A stretch of 64,000 nucleotides of DNA from Lutibacter litoralis (GCF_014646675.1 NZ_BMNS01000003.1:124001-188000), one strand, 5' to 3'. Positions 37,429 through 46,744 are shown, numbered from the stretch's first letter. Notes: generated by a model from the letters alone, not told the origin. Program-made: numbers and translations.

Positions 37429-38700
37429 ATGAAAAAGGAAACTCAAATAAAATGTCCAAATTGTGGCACCTCAATAGATGTACAAGATATCTTATCACAC
37501 CAATTAGAAGAGGAAATTAAGCAAAAATACCAATCGAGAATTGCGGCCGAAAAGCAAAAATATCAAAAAAATTTAGAAATCTTAAATAAAGCTAAAGAAG
37601 CTTTTGAGGAAAAGAAAAAGCAAGAAAATGAATTATTTAAAAGTCGTTTAGAGGCGCAAATAAAAGAGGAAAAAAAGGTTATTGAATTAAGGTTAAAATC
37701 AAAATTAAGAGAAGAACAATCCGAACAATTTAATGCTTTACAAAAAGAATTGAACGAAAAATCTGAGCAAATAAAGGAGTTAAATCGTACCAAGGCCGAA
37801 ATAGAAAAGTTAAAACGTGAAAAAGCAGAGTTAAAAGAGATTGCAGAAGTTGAAGCTCAAAAAAAACTGAGCGAAACTTTATTAACGGAAAGAGAGAAAA
37901 TTAAAAAATCTGAAGCAGATAAAAACGAATTGCGTTTTAAAGAATTGCAAATGCAATTAGAAGCTCAAAAAAAACTTACCGAAGAAATGAAACGTAAGCA
38001 AGACCAAGGTTCTATGCAAATGCAAGGAGAAGTGCAGGAATTAGCAATAGAAGAATGGTTAGCGGCTAAATTTCCATTAGACACAATAGAGGAAATAAAG
38101 AAAGGAGCTAGAGGAGGAGATTGTATTCAAATTGTACATACACGAACCGAGCAAAATTGTGGTTCTATTTATTATGAAAGTAAGCGAACTAAAGATTTTC
38201 AACCAAGTTGGATAGAAAAATTTAAAGCAGATATTAGAGATAAAGGGGCAAATATTGGAGTATTGGTTACAGAAGTTATGCCATCTGATATGGATAGATT
38301 TGGTCTAAGAGAGGGGATTTGGATTTGTAACTATGAGGAATTTAAAGGTCTTTGTACTGTTTTACGAGAATCTATTATTAAAATTAATAACGCCATAAGC
38401 ACCCAAGAAAATAAAGGCGATAAAATGGATATGTTGTACGATTTTCTAACCAGTAACACTTTTAGAATGCAAATAGAAGCTATTGTTGAAGGTTTTACCC
38501 AAATGAAATCTGACCTAGAAAGTGAAAAACGTTCTATGCAACGCATTTGGAAACAGCGCGACAAACAAATAGAAAAAGTGGTTACAAATACAATAGATAT
38601 GTATGGTTCTATAAAAGGAATTGCTGGTAATGCTATACAATCTGTAAAGGCACTAGAACTACCTGGAAGTGAGGATGATGAGCAACCTTTTTTGGGGTAA
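37429..38700 (+). CDS. DUF2130 coiled-coil protein with zinc-ribbon start
   Basis: This 423-residue protein begins with a short zinc-ribbon-like CPNCGTSIDV (a second CxxC is not seen). A long coiled coil follows (about 28-195), then the DUF2130 domain (about 200-350: AIEEWLAAKFPLDTIEEIKKGARGGD, YYESKRTKDF, WIEKFKADI), which resembles a restriction-endonuclease-like fold in sequence style. The function is unknown. It is probably cotranscribed with DUF502. Confidence 0.88.
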   Translation: MKKETQIKCPNCGTSIDVQDILSHQLEEEIKQKYQSRIAAEKQKYQKNLEILNKAKEAFEEKKKQENELFKSRLEAQIKEEKKVIELRLKSKLREEQSEQFNALQKELNEKSEQIKELNRTKAEIEKLKREKAELKEIAEVEAQKKLSETLLTEREKIKKSEADKNELRFKELQMQLEAQKKLTEEMKRKQDQGSMQMQGEVQELAIEEWLAAKFPLDTIEEIKKGARGGDCIQIVHTRTEQNCGSIYYESKRTKDFQPSWIEKFKADIRDKGANIGVLVTEVMPSDMDRFGLREGIWICNYEEFKGLCTVLRESIIKINNAISTQENKGDKMDMLYDFLTSNTFRMQIEAIVEGFTQMKSDLESEKRSMQRIWKQRDKQIEKVVTNTIDMYGSIKGIAGNAIQSVKALELPGSEDDEQPFLG

Positions 38701-38733
38701 GTAATTTTTTAATTCCTATTTTTTTTAAAGAAT

Positions 38734-38776
38734 AAAACCTCAATCTTTGACCTAAAGTCAATTAATTGAGGTTTTT
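38734..38776 (+). terminator. Intrinsic terminator after DUF2130 gene
   Basis: AAAACCTCAAT (38734-38744) and ATTGAGGTTTT (38765-38775) form an 11-bp stem with a 20-base loop and a T-run, 33 bp after the stop codon. It can also serve the convergent yceI-like operon. Confidence 0.85.
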
Positions 38777-38829
38777 AATTTGTAGAAGTTATATATTTTT
38801 ATGTTTGCAAAAATATCGAACTACTTTTT

Positions 38830-39447
38830 TTATTCATATTTTAAATAAGTAGCAACTTCGATTTTTACTTCGCTCCAAGTTTTAGAAACTCCATCAGTAC
38901 CAGTATGTAACTCTTTACAAACTTCATTTAACGATTCAATTGCAGTCTGCGCTTGCCAATTATCTAAATCCATTATAGCTTCAATAGAAACCATTTGTTC
39001 ACTCATTATAAATGTAATTGGTAAAGCTTGTGTAATACCATTCATTACAATATCAACAGTTCCAGATGTTTCATTATTTATATGTATGGTTCCAGAAATT
39101 AAAGATGTGTTTTTTAAAGCACCAAAAAAGAATTTTTTTAGTTTAGAATCTCTAATTGTGTCATTTGTAAATAAGCTACTTACAGGGATGCTAAATTTTA
39201 AATTGTTGAGTGCCTCTAACGCCGTTTTTGATTTAGAGGAGTTTTCAATATTAAGTTGCGTAAATTGACCTTTTACAGGTATTTTGTCATTGGTTTTATA
39301 AGCAATCCAATTTACAGTTGTAGTTTTAGGTTCTACAGTATACCCTTTTTCTTCGGTGTTTTTTACTTCTTTTTTTTGAGTGTTTTTACATGAAACAACT
39401 GCTGTTAATGTTACAAGAATTAAGATTTTAAAAATATTTTTTTTCAT
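38830..39447 (-). CDS. YceI-like lipoprotein
   Basis: This 205-residue lipoprotein has the signal MKKNIFKILILVTLTAVVSC (Cys20) and a YceI lipocalin-like barrel. The pattern TTTVNWIAYKTNDKIPVKGQFTQL...ISGTIHINNETSG...VDIVMNGITQALP is typical. YceI-type proteins bind polyisoprenoid lipids in the periplasm. It is translationally coupled to the ACBP gene by a TAATG overlap and ends the long rsfS-to-yceI operon. Confidence 0.88.
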   Translation of the reverse strand: MKKNIFKILILVTLTAVVSCKNTQKKEVKNTEEKGYTVEPKTTTVNWIAYKTNDKIPVKGQFTQLNIENSSKSKTALEALNNLKFSIPVSSLFTNDTIRDSKLKKFFFGALKNTSLISGTIHINNETSGTVDIVMNGITQALPITFIMSEQMVSIEAIMDLDNWQAQTAIESLNEVCKELHTGTDGVSKTWSEVKIEVATYLKYE

Positions 39448-39707
39448 TATAATAAGTATTTATTTACAAGTTTAATATATTCTTTTTTAGCTTCTTTTTC
39501 TGAGAGATGACTTAATTGAAACCAAGCATTTAATTTAAAAGCATTTCTTAGTTCAATATCACCTGATGGGTTTTCATAATTATTGCCTTTTGTTGCTTGT
39601 TTATAATATGCATAGAATTGAAGCATTATATCAGGTGGTAATTTAATGTCTGTAGTTGATGCCTTAAGGTATGCAGCTTCAAATTCCTTATTTAAAATTT
39701 TTTCCAT
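39447..39707 (-). CDS. Acyl-CoA-binding protein
   Basis: This is an 86-residue four-helix ACBP that binds long-chain acyl-CoA. The start is set at MEKILNKEFEAAYLKAS (39707); the frame extends to 39737, overlapping the end of psd, but the added residues are not family-like. The conserved YAYYKQATKG, KAxW-type (KLNAWFQLSHLS) and EAKKEYIKLV segments are present. It fits with psd and cdsA upstream as a lipid-metabolism gene set. Confidence 0.88.
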   Translation of the reverse strand: MEKILNKEFEAAYLKASTTDIKLPPDIMLQFYAYYKQATKGNNYENPSGDIELRNAFKLNAWFQLSHLSEKEAKKEYIKLVNKYLL

Positions 39708-39723
39708 ACTACTTATTTCAATC

Positions 39724-40374
39724 CTATATTTCGGCAATAGTTTGTATTCCTCCTTTAACTTTATCGTTTAAATTTACTTTAATTTTAGTGTTTAAAGGTA
39801 AAAATAAATCAACTCGAGATCCAAATTTAATAAACCCCGCATCTTCACCTTGAATTACTTGCATATTAGGTTTTGCATAATTTACAATGCGTTTCGCTAA
39901 AGCGCCTGCAATTTGTCTATACAAAACGTCTCCATAAGTTTTATTTTCAATTACAACTGTAGTTCTTTCGTTTTCTTCAGAAGATTTTGGATGCCAAGCA
40001 ACTAAAAACTTACCCGGATGGTATTTGCTAAATTTTACAAGTCCACTTACAGGGTATCTTGTTACGTGTACATTTAATGGTGACATAAATATTGATACCT
40101 GTATTCTTTGATCATTAAAATATTCTTTTTCAAAAACTTCTTCAATAACAACTACTTTTCCATCAACAGGAGCTATAATTGCAGAATCATTTAAAGTAGT
40201 ATTTCGTTTTGGGTTTCTAAAAAACTGCAAAATAATTATATAAAAAAGTAATAATGATACAGCTAAAAGTTTATTTAACCAGTTTATACTTACAAAATTT
40301 TCAATAAGTATTATTCCAACTCCAATAATTATAGTTGAAATTAAAATTATTTTATAACCCTCTTTGTGAAACAT
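39724..40374 (-). CDS. psd: Phosphatidylserine decarboxylase (short type)
   Basis: This 216-residue, membrane-anchored proenzyme makes phosphatidylethanolamine. It has two N-terminal membrane helices (about 8-28, 33-50) and the catalytic core. Self-cleavage occurs at Gly185-Ser186 in the FGSRVD motif, and Ser186 becomes the pyruvoyl group. This is the short archaeal/Bacteroidota type rather than the LGST type of E. coli. It is 2 bp after cdsA, with which it forms the pathway from CDP-diacylglycerol. Confidence 0.95.
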   Translation of the reverse strand: MFHKEGYKIILISTIIIGVGIILIENFVSINWLNKLLAVSLLLFYIIILQFFRNPKRNTTLNDSAIIAPVDGKVVVIEEVFEKEYFNDQRIQVSIFMSPLNVHVTRYPVSGLVKFSKYHPGKFLVAWHPKSSEENERTTVVIENKTYGDVLYRQIAGALAKRIVNYAKPNMQVIQGEDAGFIKFGSRVDLFLPLNTKIKVNLNDKVKGGIQTIAEI

Positions 40375-40376
40375 AA

Positions 40377-41192
40377 CTAATGTGCTAATTGTAAATAGAT
40401 AAAAATGAATGGAGCTGCAAAAATTACACTATCGAACCTGTCTAAAAAACCTCCGTGACCTGGAATAAAGTTACTACTATCTTTAACCCCAGCTTGTCTC
40501 TTAAACATAGATTCTATTAAATCTCCTAACACTCCAAATATACTAACTATTCCTGCAATAACAATCCATTGGGTTTGTGTTAAGCTTGTAAATTGATGTG
40601 TTAATATAAAACTGGCTATAAAAGTAAATAACATTCCTCCAATAAACCCTTCAATAGTTTTGTTTGGTGAAATTCGTTCCAAAAGTTTATGTTTTCCTAA
40701 ATTTTTACCAACTAAATATGCAAAACTATCGTTTACCCAAATTAAAATAAAGACACCTAAAATGGAGGAGTTTACATAGTTAAAAGAAGCGTTTAAAAAT
40801 GGAATTTGAACAATTAATGTAAACGGAACGACTATATAGATTACAGATAAAAATATTTTTCCTAAATGACTAATTACTTCTTCTTTTTTAGCAAATAATA
40901 TCGATGCAAAAGTTATAAAAATAGTTAAAAATAAAGCGACTCCAACATATTCGAAAATTATCCTTGAAGGAATGTCTTCAACATTTAAAATGTTTCCAAA
41001 AACGAAAAACAAACAGCCAATTAAGTATGGAAACACACTTTTTAAAGCTATCATTTTTTTAAATTCATACAAACACAACATCATTAAAGCAAAAAAAAGA
41101 CAAATAAATGTAATTTTACTGTAGAGTATTGAAAATATTAAAACACTTACAAAAACTAGTCCTGATAGTGCTCTTGTTAAAAGTTTTCCCAT
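40377..41192 (-). CDS. cdsA: Phosphatidate cytidylyltransferase
   Basis: This 271-residue enzyme makes CDP-diacylglycerol from phosphatidate and CTP. It has about eight membrane helices and the CdsA signature at residues 150-270: NDSFAYLVGKNLGKHKLLERISPNKTIEG and FIPGHGGFLDRFDS, whose Asp residues bind the metal. It is 3 bp after the LUD gene and directly before psd, forming the phospholipid part of the operon. Confidence 0.97.
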   Translation of the reverse strand: MGKLLTRALSGLVFVSVLIFSILYSKITFICLFFALMMLCLYEFKKMIALKSVFPYLIGCLFFVFGNILNVEDIPSRIIFEYVGVALFLTIFITFASILFAKKEEVISHLGKIFLSVIYIVVPFTLIVQIPFLNASFNYVNSSILGVFILIWVNDSFAYLVGKNLGKHKLLERISPNKTIEGFIGGMLFTFIASFILTHQFTSLTQTQWIVIAGIVSIFGVLGDLIESMFKRQAGVKDSSNFIPGHGGFLDRFDSVIFAAPFIFIYLQLAH

Positions 41193-41195
41193 AAA

Positions 41196-41783
41196 TTATA
41201 AATCTTCAAAAAGCAGTAAATATAGGTTTTTTGAATTTGTATTACCATAATTCATAAAATCATCATCTTTACAGTTTAGATTGTAATTTTTAATAGCACT
41301 AATGTTACTTGGTATATTGCCTTGGTAACGTGTTTTTATGCCTGTTAAACTTTCACCTTTAGATGCTACTAACTGGCTGGTTGTAGCATAAACTATAAAA
41401 TTCTCTGATAATTCGGAGATTTTATGCTCTTTTAGTTGATTTGAAGAAAATAAAATACTTCCATTTTCAGCAATTAAGTGCTCACAACTTAAAAATATCG
41501 GAAATTGTTGCGTTAGTTTATCAGTAGTTTTAAGACTTAATGATTTTATAAGTTTTAATAAATCATTATCGTTACAGCTAATAGTTTTCCAAGAGTTTTC
41601 TTGAATTATATTATTTAAATTTGCAATTACCTCTTGTAATGTGGTGCAATACAAAAACTTACCACTATTCTTAATAAAATTTTTAACAAAAATTTGATCA
41701 AGTGGTAAGTTTTGTAATTCTGAAAATGGTTCTTCAGTTACCTTTTCTTTTGGAGTATTAAATAATTTTTTGAATAAATTCAT
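41196..41783 (-). CDS. LUD-domain (LutC-like) protein
   Basis: This 195-residue protein has a LUD/LutC-type domain: AENGSILFS near residue 110, then a serine/threonine-rich YATTSQLVASKGESLTGI segment. LutC is part of L-lactate utilisation, but here it lies between ftsH and cdsA, a common Bacteroidota arrangement in which its role is unclear. No iron-sulphur partner is adjacent. Confidence 0.8.
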   Translation of the reverse strand: MNLFKKLFNTPKEKVTEEPFSELQNLPLDQIFVKNFIKNSGKFLYCTTLQEVIANLNNIIQENSWKTISCNDNDLLKLIKSLSLKTTDKLTQQFPIFLSCEHLIAENGSILFSSNQLKEHKISELSENFIVYATTSQLVASKGESLTGIKTRYQGNIPSNISAIKNYNLNCKDDDFMNYGNTNSKNLYLLLFEDL

Positions 41784-41826
41784 TAGCTACTTTGAATAAA
41801 TTCAAAATTATGAAAAACTTATGAAA

Positions 41827-43818
41827 CTACTCCGTTGTTTCCGATGAATTTTCAATATTTGGTGCTTCAGAAGAATGTATTTCTTCAATTTTCTCAATTA
41901 CTTCATCTTTATCAAATGGTCTGCTACCAAAAATCACTTCTAAATCCTTTTTAAAGATTACTTCTTTTTCCAATAAAAGCTCAGCTAAAGTTACCAACTT
42001 TTCTTTATTTTCGGTTAGTATTTTTATGGCTCTTTGGTATTGTTCTTCAATAATTAGAGAAATTTCTTTATCTATAGTTTGAGCTGTTTCTTCACTATAT
42101 GGTTTTGTAAAATTATAATCAGACTGACCGCTAGAATCATAATAAGTTATATTTCCAATTTTGTCGTTTAGCCCATAAACAGTAACCATTGCTTTAGCTT
42201 GTCTTGTTACTTTTTCCAGGTCGTTTAGTGCACCAGTAGAAATTTTATCGAACATTAATTTTTCTGCTGCTCTACCTGCTAAGGTAGCACACATTTCATC
42301 TAACATTTGTTCTGCTTGCACAATTTGACGCTCTTCTGGTAAATACCAAGCAGCTCCTAAAGATTGTCCTCTAGGCACAATAGTAACTTTTACAAGAGGT
42401 GCGGCATGTTCTAACATCCAACTAGCGGTGGCGTGTCCAGCTTCGTGAAAAGCAATTGTCTTCTTTTCTTTTGGAGAAATTAATTTATTTTTCTTTTCTA
42501 AACCTCCAACAATTCTATCTACGGCATCTAAAAAATCTTGATGATGAACAGCTTTTTTATCTTGTCTAGCAGCAATTAGAGCAGCCTCGTTACACAAGTT
42601 TGCGATATCTGCTCCAGAAAAACCAGGTGTTTGTTGAGATAAAAATTCTACATCAACATCTTTATGAATTTTTATAGGTTTAAGATGAACTTTAAAAATT
42701 GCTTCACGCTCTTTTAAATCAGGTAAATCAACATAAATTTGTCGGTCAAATCTACCTGCTCTTAAAAGTGCTTTATCCAATACATCGGCACGGTTGGTTG
42801 CTGCAATAACGATTACATTAGTATCGGTTCCAAAACCATCCATTTCAGTTAATAGTTGGTTTAAGGTGTTTTCTCTTTCATCATTTCCACCTGTCATATT
42901 GCTTTTTCCACGTGCTCTACCAACAGCATCAATCTCATCAATAAAAATAATTGAAGGTGCTTTTTGTTGTGCTTGTTTAAATAAATCTCGTACTCGAGAT
43001 GCTCCAACACCTACAAACATTTCAACAAAATCTGAACCAGAAAGTGAGAAGAAAGGAACTCCAGCCTCACCTGCAACAGCTTTTGCTAACAAGGTTTTAC
43101 CTGTTCCTGGAGGTCCTACCAATAAAGCTCCTTTTGGAATTTTTCCACCAAGGGAAGTATATTTATCTGGACTTTTTAAGAAATCTACAATTTCTTGTAC
43201 TTCTTCTTTTGCACCTAATAAACCAGCTACATCTTTAAAAGAAGTTTTTACTTTTTGATCTTGATCGAATAATTTAGCTTTAGATTTTCCAATACTAAAT
43301 ATTTGACCGCCGCCACCTCCTGAGCCACCGCCAGACATACGACGCATAAAGTAAATCCATAAACCAATTAAAAATATAAATGGTAAATAAATAAATAATT
43401 GATCTAACAGATTTGTTTTTTCTTCAAATTTAATATCAAAATCAAGCTGATATTCTTCTTTTGAAGCTTCTAATTTTTCTTGAAAATTCTTTAAATCACC
43501 AAATTTGTAGTAGTAAATTGGTGAATTTGCAGTATAAAGTGAACCTTTATTTTTTTTATGTTGTTCTTTTTCTAGCGCCTCATTCTTTATAAAAATGTTG
43601 GCAACTGCGTTATTTATAATTGAAATGCGTTCAATATCATTTTCTGAAAGAATGTTTTCAAATTCATTCTGACTCAAATTTTTAGTCGATAAACTATCGC
43701 TATTAAAGATCTGATAACCTATAAAAAGTACAAAAATAGCTCCGTAAATCCAGTAAAAATTAAATTTAGGAGGTTTTATATTCTTATTTTTTGAAGTATT
43801 TTTTTTCTCTTGACTCAT
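41827..43818 (-). CDS. ftsH: ATP-dependent zinc metalloprotease FtsH (canonical copy)
   Basis: This 663-residue membrane AAA+ protease has N-terminal helices (about 22-42 and 135-155), a glycine-rich linker ([11 protein letters not shown]), Walker A GPPGTGKT, Walker B IIFIDEID, arginine finger RAGRFDR, zinc motif HEAGH and a C-terminal acidic tail. It differs from the 27894 copy at the N-terminus, C-terminal tail and parts of the protease domain. Its place between rsfS and the phospholipid genes is the conserved Bacteroidota context, so this is the housekeeping copy. Confidence 0.98.
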   Translation of the reverse strand: MSQEKKNTSKNKNIKPPKFNFYWIYGAIFVLFIGYQIFNSDSLSTKNLSQNEFENILSENDIERISIINNAVANIFIKNEALEKEQHKKNKGSLYTANSPIYYYKFGDLKNFQEKLEASKEEYQLDFDIKFEEKTNLLDQLFIYLPFIFLIGLWIYFMRRMSGGGSGGGGGQIFSIGKSKAKLFDQDQKVKTSFKDVAGLLGAKEEVQEIVDFLKSPDKYTSLGGKIPKGALLVGPPGTGKTLLAKAVAGEAGVPFFSLSGSDFVEMFVGVGASRVRDLFKQAQQKAPSIIFIDEIDAVGRARGKSNMTGGNDERENTLNQLLTEMDGFGTDTNVIVIAATNRADVLDKALLRAGRFDRQIYVDLPDLKEREAIFKVHLKPIKIHKDVDVEFLSQQTPGFSGADIANLCNEAALIAARQDKKAVHHQDFLDAVDRIVGGLEKKNKLISPKEKKTIAFHEAGHATASWMLEHAAPLVKVTIVPRGQSLGAAWYLPEERQIVQAEQMLDEMCATLAGRAAEKLMFDKISTGALNDLEKVTRQAKAMVTVYGLNDKIGNITYYDSSGQSDYNFTKPYSEETAQTIDKEISLIIEEQYQRAIKILTENKEKLVTLAELLLEKEVIFKKDLEVIFGSRPFDKDEVIEKIEEIHSSEAPNIENSSETTE

Positions 43819-43850
43819 TTAGTTGTTTTTCAATAAGTTGAAATTATTTC

Positions 43851-44222
43851 TTAATTAGATGTAGGTATTAATGTAATTTTAGCATCACCCCACAGGCTTT
43901 CAATATCGTAATATTCTCGAGCATTTTTTTGAAAAATATGCACTACTACATTAATATAATCTATTAAAATCCATTCGGCACTTCCTTCACCTTCAACGTG
44001 CCAAGGTTTTTCTTTACACAATTTACCAACTTGCTTTTGAATAATACCAGAAATGGCATTTACATGGGTATTAGAAGTACCAGTAGCTATAATAAAATAG
44101 TCGCAAACAGTATTTTCTATATCTCTTAAATCTAAAATTTGAATATCAATACCTTTAACTTCGTCTATTGCCTTAATAATCACCGCAATTAATTCATCTG
44201 CGCTTACATTTTTTTTTGTCAT
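43851..44222 (-). CDS. rsfS: Ribosome silencing factor
   Basis: This 123-residue RsfS/Iojap protein binds L14 and blocks subunit joining in starvation. It has the motifs DIQILDLRDIENTVCDYFIIATGTSNTHV and HVEGEGSAEWILIDYINVVVHIF near the end. It opens the operon with ftsH, LUD, cdsA, psd, ACBP and yceI-like. Confidence 0.97.
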   Translation of the reverse strand: MTKKNVSADELIAVIIKAIDEVKGIDIQILDLRDIENTVCDYFIIATGTSNTHVNAISGIIQKQVGKLCKEKPWHVEGEGSAEWILIDYINVVVHIFQKNAREYYDIESLWGDAKITLIPTSN

Positions 44223-44242
44223 TAATTTTTTTTATTTGGTTG

Positions 44243-44288
44243 CAAAGTTATTATTTTTTTATCATAAATTGTCAAATAAATAACTTTG
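44243..44288. promoter_or_regulatory. Mirror-image divergent -7 elements for rsfS and birA
   Basis: The 85-bp spacer carries the same -7 element on both strands: TAACTTTG on plus (44281-44288, birA) and TAACTTTG on minus (44243-44250, rsfS operon), each about 20 bp from its start codon. The two elements are part of an imperfect inverted repeat CAAAGTTATTATTT / AAATAAATAACTTTG. The -33 elements would overlap. Confidence 0.5.
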
Positions 44289-44307
44289 TTATAATTATAA
44301 CCTTCAA

Positions 44308-45045
44308 ATGAATATAATCAAACTTAATGCCATTGATTCTACCAATTCTTACTTAAAGGAGCTCGCTCAAAAAAGCACTTTAGAAAACTTTACGGCTGTG
44401 GTAGCTAATCAGCAAACTTTGGGGAGAGGACAATTAGGAACAACTTGGGAGGCAGAACAGGGTAAGAGCCTGACGTTTAGCTTGTTGTTGAATTTTAATA
44501 GGTTTAGAATTCAAGATCAGTTTTACCTAAGTATGGCAGTTTCTTTAGGTTTAATTTCAGCTTTGCGACCCTATCTAGGTATGTCATTAAATATTAAATG
44601 GCCAAACGACATATTGGCAGAAAAAGATAAATTAGCAGGTATTTTAATTGAAAATGTTTTAAAGGGTACAAATATTCATCATTCAATTATTGGTATTGGT
44701 TTAAACGTGAATCAATTAGAATTTCCAACAGATATTGGAAATGTAACTTCTTTAAAAAAACTTACTGGTACAAATTTTAATTTAGATGAATTGTTATTTA
44801 AAGTTGTTGATTCTATTCAAAAATATGTCGATTATTTAGAAAAAGAAGACTTCCAGTCTTTAAAAAAGATATACTTGGCGCAATTGTATAAAATTAATAC
44901 GCCATCAATGTTTGAAGATGCTAACGGATTAATCTTTTTAGGTAAAATTTGTACTGTTGACGAAAACGGAAGACTTGTAATTGAGCTTGAAAACGAAAAA
45001 ACTCGCAAATTTAATTTAAAAGAAATCAAATTTGCGAGTCGTTAA
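44308..45045 (+). CDS. birA: Biotin--[acetyl-CoA-carboxylase] ligase, monofunctional
   Basis: This 245-residue ligase attaches biotin to carrier protein, the partner of acetyl-CoA carboxylase. It has the adenylate loop GRGQLGTTW, then SLTFSLLLNF, KWPNDI and IGIGLNVNQ. It has no N-terminal DNA-binding domain, so it is not a repressor. Its last codons contain a hairpin that terminates the opposing operon (see 45001). Confidence 0.95.
   Translation: MNIIKLNAIDSTNSYLKELAQKSTLENFTAVVANQQTLGRGQLGTTWEAEQGKSLTFSLLLNFNRFRIQDQFYLSMAVSLGLISALRPYLGMSLNIKWPNDILAEKDKLAGILIENVLKGTNIHHSIIGIGLNVNQLEFPTDIGNVTSLKKLTGTNFNLDELLFKVVDSIQKYVDYLEKEDFQSLKKIYLAQLYKINTPSMFEDANGLIFLGKICTVDENGRLVIELENEKTRKFNLKEIKFASR
44996..45039 (-). 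terminator. Terminator embedded in the end of birA
   Basis: ACTCGCAAATTT (45001-45012) and AAATTTGCGAGT (45028-45039) form a 12-bp perfect stem inside the final codons of birA. On the minus strand the hairpin is followed by a T-run (A-run 44996-45001), so it should stop the convergent pyrE-SRPBCC transcript 26-64 bp after the stop codon. It may also act as a weak signal for birA. Confidence 0.75.
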
Positions 45046-45064
45046 ATATTGTTTTTGTTATCCC

Positions 45065-45454
45065 TTATAATTTTGAAGCATTTTCAGTTAAGGTATCAAT
45101 AAATTTTTGAAGTGGTTTTTTTACCATCATCGCCATCATTGGATTAAAATCACCTTCAAATAATAATTGTGTTTCACAAGAGTTTTCTGCTACTACATCA
45201 ATATTAACTGTAAGAGAAAAATCCAATTTGCTACTTGCAGCTCCTAAAATAATTTTATTAAATTCTTGTTTTTCTTTAACAACCAGTCTAATTTCAGGCA
45301 TCCCCTTTAAACCGAAAATAAACGATTCACCATCAACTTCAAACTTGGTGTTGTTTTCGGGCATTAAATGTTCAAAATTATTGAGATCTGTTAAATATTC
45401 AAAAAAATCTTTTTGAGATTTATTTATAACTGATTTTTTAGTTTCTAAATTCAT
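45065..45454 (-). CDS. SRPBCC-like protein (polyketide-cyclase fold)
   Basis: This 129-residue protein has the START/SRPBCC pattern: NKSQKDFFEYLTDLNNFEHLMP, a central barrel with the repeat of hydrophobic strands, and a C-terminal amphipathic helix (MMVKKPLQKFIDTLTENASKL). It lies 9 bp downstream of pyrE. The ligand is unknown. Confidence 0.85.
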   Translation of the reverse strand: MNLETKKSVINKSQKDFFEYLTDLNNFEHLMPENNTKFEVDGESFIFGLKGMPEIRLVVKEKQEFNKIILGAASSKLDFSLTVNIDVVAENSCETQLLFEGDFNPMMAMMVKKPLQKFIDTLTENASKL

Positions 45455-45463
45455 ATTAGTTTT

Positions 45464-46105
45464 TTATTGATTCCATTCACTTGGATTTTCTCTCCAAAGT
45501 TGAAGTGTTTGTAATTCTTTTGTTGAAATGTAACTGCTATCTAAAGACTGCTCTAGTAAGTGATCGTAATCGCTCAATGTAATTAATTTAACATCAGCTT
45601 CTTTAAAATTTTCGTCTGCAATTCTAAAGCCGTAATTAAATATCGCGACCATTCCTTTAACATTAGCACCTGTTTCCTTTAAAGCTTTAACAGCGTTTAA
45701 ACTACTTTTTCCGGTACTTATTAAGTCTTCAACAACAACAACATTTTTGTTTTTTTCTAAAAGTCCTTCAACCTGATTTTTTCTTCCGTGGCTTTTCGGC
45801 TCTGGTCTAACATACACAAAAGGCACATTTAAATGTTGGGCAACCAAAACTCCAATAGCAATTGCACCAGTTGCAACACCAGCAATAACATCGGGTTTTC
45901 CATATTCTTTTTCAATAATAGTGGCTAAATTTTCTCTTAAATAATTTCTTATTTTAGGGAAAGATAGCGTTGTTCTATTATCGCAATAAATAGGAGATTT
46001 CCAACCAGATGCCCAAGAAAACGGATCGTTTGGTTGTAGCTTTATGGCTTTTATTTGTAATAAAAGCTCAGCAGTTTTTTTTGCAGTATCTTTGTTGATA
46101 ATCAT
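45464..46105 (-). CDS. pyrE: Orotate phosphoribosyltransferase
   Basis: This 213-residue enzyme converts orotate and PRPP to OMP. It has FSWASGWKSPIYCDNR, the SFPKIRNYLREN segment and the PRPP-binding site VVVEDLISTGKS. The start is set at MIINKDTAKK (46105); the frame extends to 46198 but that part is weak. The start codon is 7 bp from the Nudix start codon on the opposite strand. Confidence 0.97.
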   Translation of the reverse strand: MIINKDTAKKTAELLLQIKAIKLQPNDPFSWASGWKSPIYCDNRTTLSFPKIRNYLRENLATIIEKEYGKPDVIAGVATGAIAIGVLVAQHLNVPFVYVRPEPKSHGRKNQVEGLLEKNKNVVVVEDLISTGKSSLNAVKALKETGANVKGMVAIFNYGFRIADENFKEADVKLITLSDYDHLLEQSLDSSYISTKELQTLQLWRENPSEWNQ

Positions 46106-46109
46106 AATG

Positions 46110-46117
46110 CAAATGTA
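46110..46117 (-). promoter_or_regulatory. -7 element for pyrE, overlapping the Nudix start
   Basis: On the minus strand this reads TACATTTG (TAnnTTTG). It ends 5 bp before the pyrE ATG, so the RNA would begin at or next to the start codon, a leaderless transcript. The same bases contain the Nudix start codon at 46113-46115. Confidence 0.4.
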
Positions 46118-46694
46118 TAAAGTTTTTGTGAATGACTGTCCAATTATTTTGACAGAAAACAATAATATTTCAACAATATATAAAAAGGAAACTTTCAAAT
46201 CCTTTAATATTAAGGGAATTGTAGCTGATTTATTTCAAAATAAATTAAGTGGAATTTGTATTATTTGTAGTGATTTAGAAGAAGCTTGGAAACAGTTTCG
46301 ATCTCATTTTAAAATACAAAAAGCAGCAGGAGGAAAGGTGTTGAATTTTAAAAATGAAGTACTTTTTATTTATAGATTTGATAAATGGGATTTACCAAAA
46401 GGTAAACTAGAAAAAGGAGAATCTGTTGAAGATTGTGCTGTTAGAGAAACTGAAGAAGAATGCGGGGTTACAAATCTGACCATTAAAAAATCGTTGCAAA
46501 CGACCTATCATATTTTTGAAAGAAAAGAAAAAACTATTTTAAAAATTACTTATTGGTTTTTAATGAAAACAGATTTCTCTGGTATTTTAATTCCTCAAGC
46601 AGAAGAAGCTATTAAAGAAGCTGTTTTTAAGAATAAAGTCGAAACTAAAGAAGCTTTAGCAAATACTTACGAAAACATTAAACTATTATTTTAA
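46113..46694 (+). CDS. Nudix hydrolase
   Basis: This 193-residue protein has a complete Nudix box, GKLEKGESVEDCAVRETEEECGV (G-5x-E-7x-RE-x-x-E-E-x-G), near residue 110, so it hydrolyses a nucleoside-diphosphate-linked substrate. The N-terminal half is specific to this subfamily. Starts at 46107 or 46113 are possible; the second (MYKVFVND) is chosen. Head-to-head with pyrE, so its promoter must lie inside pyrE. Confidence 0.9.
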   Translation: MYKVFVNDCPIILTENNNISTIYKKETFKSFNIKGIVADLFQNKLSGICIICSDLEEAWKQFRSHFKIQKAAGGKVLNFKNEVLFIYRFDKWDLPKGKLEKGESVEDCAVRETEEECGVTNLTIKKSLQTTYHIFERKEKTILKITYWFLMKTDFSGILIPQAEEAIKEAVFKNKVETKEALANTYENIKLLF

Positions 46695-46744
46695 ACGTTT
46701 TCGTAACTCGTTAATTATAATTGTTTAGTCCTTAGAAAAAGCCT

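Noticed and set aside
42794-43258. 154-codon plus-strand ORF inside ftsH
   Set aside because: Antisense shadow of the AAA domain.
46106-46198. Upstream extension of pyrE to 46198
   Set aside because: Would overlap the Nudix coding region; the added residues do not match OPRTase.
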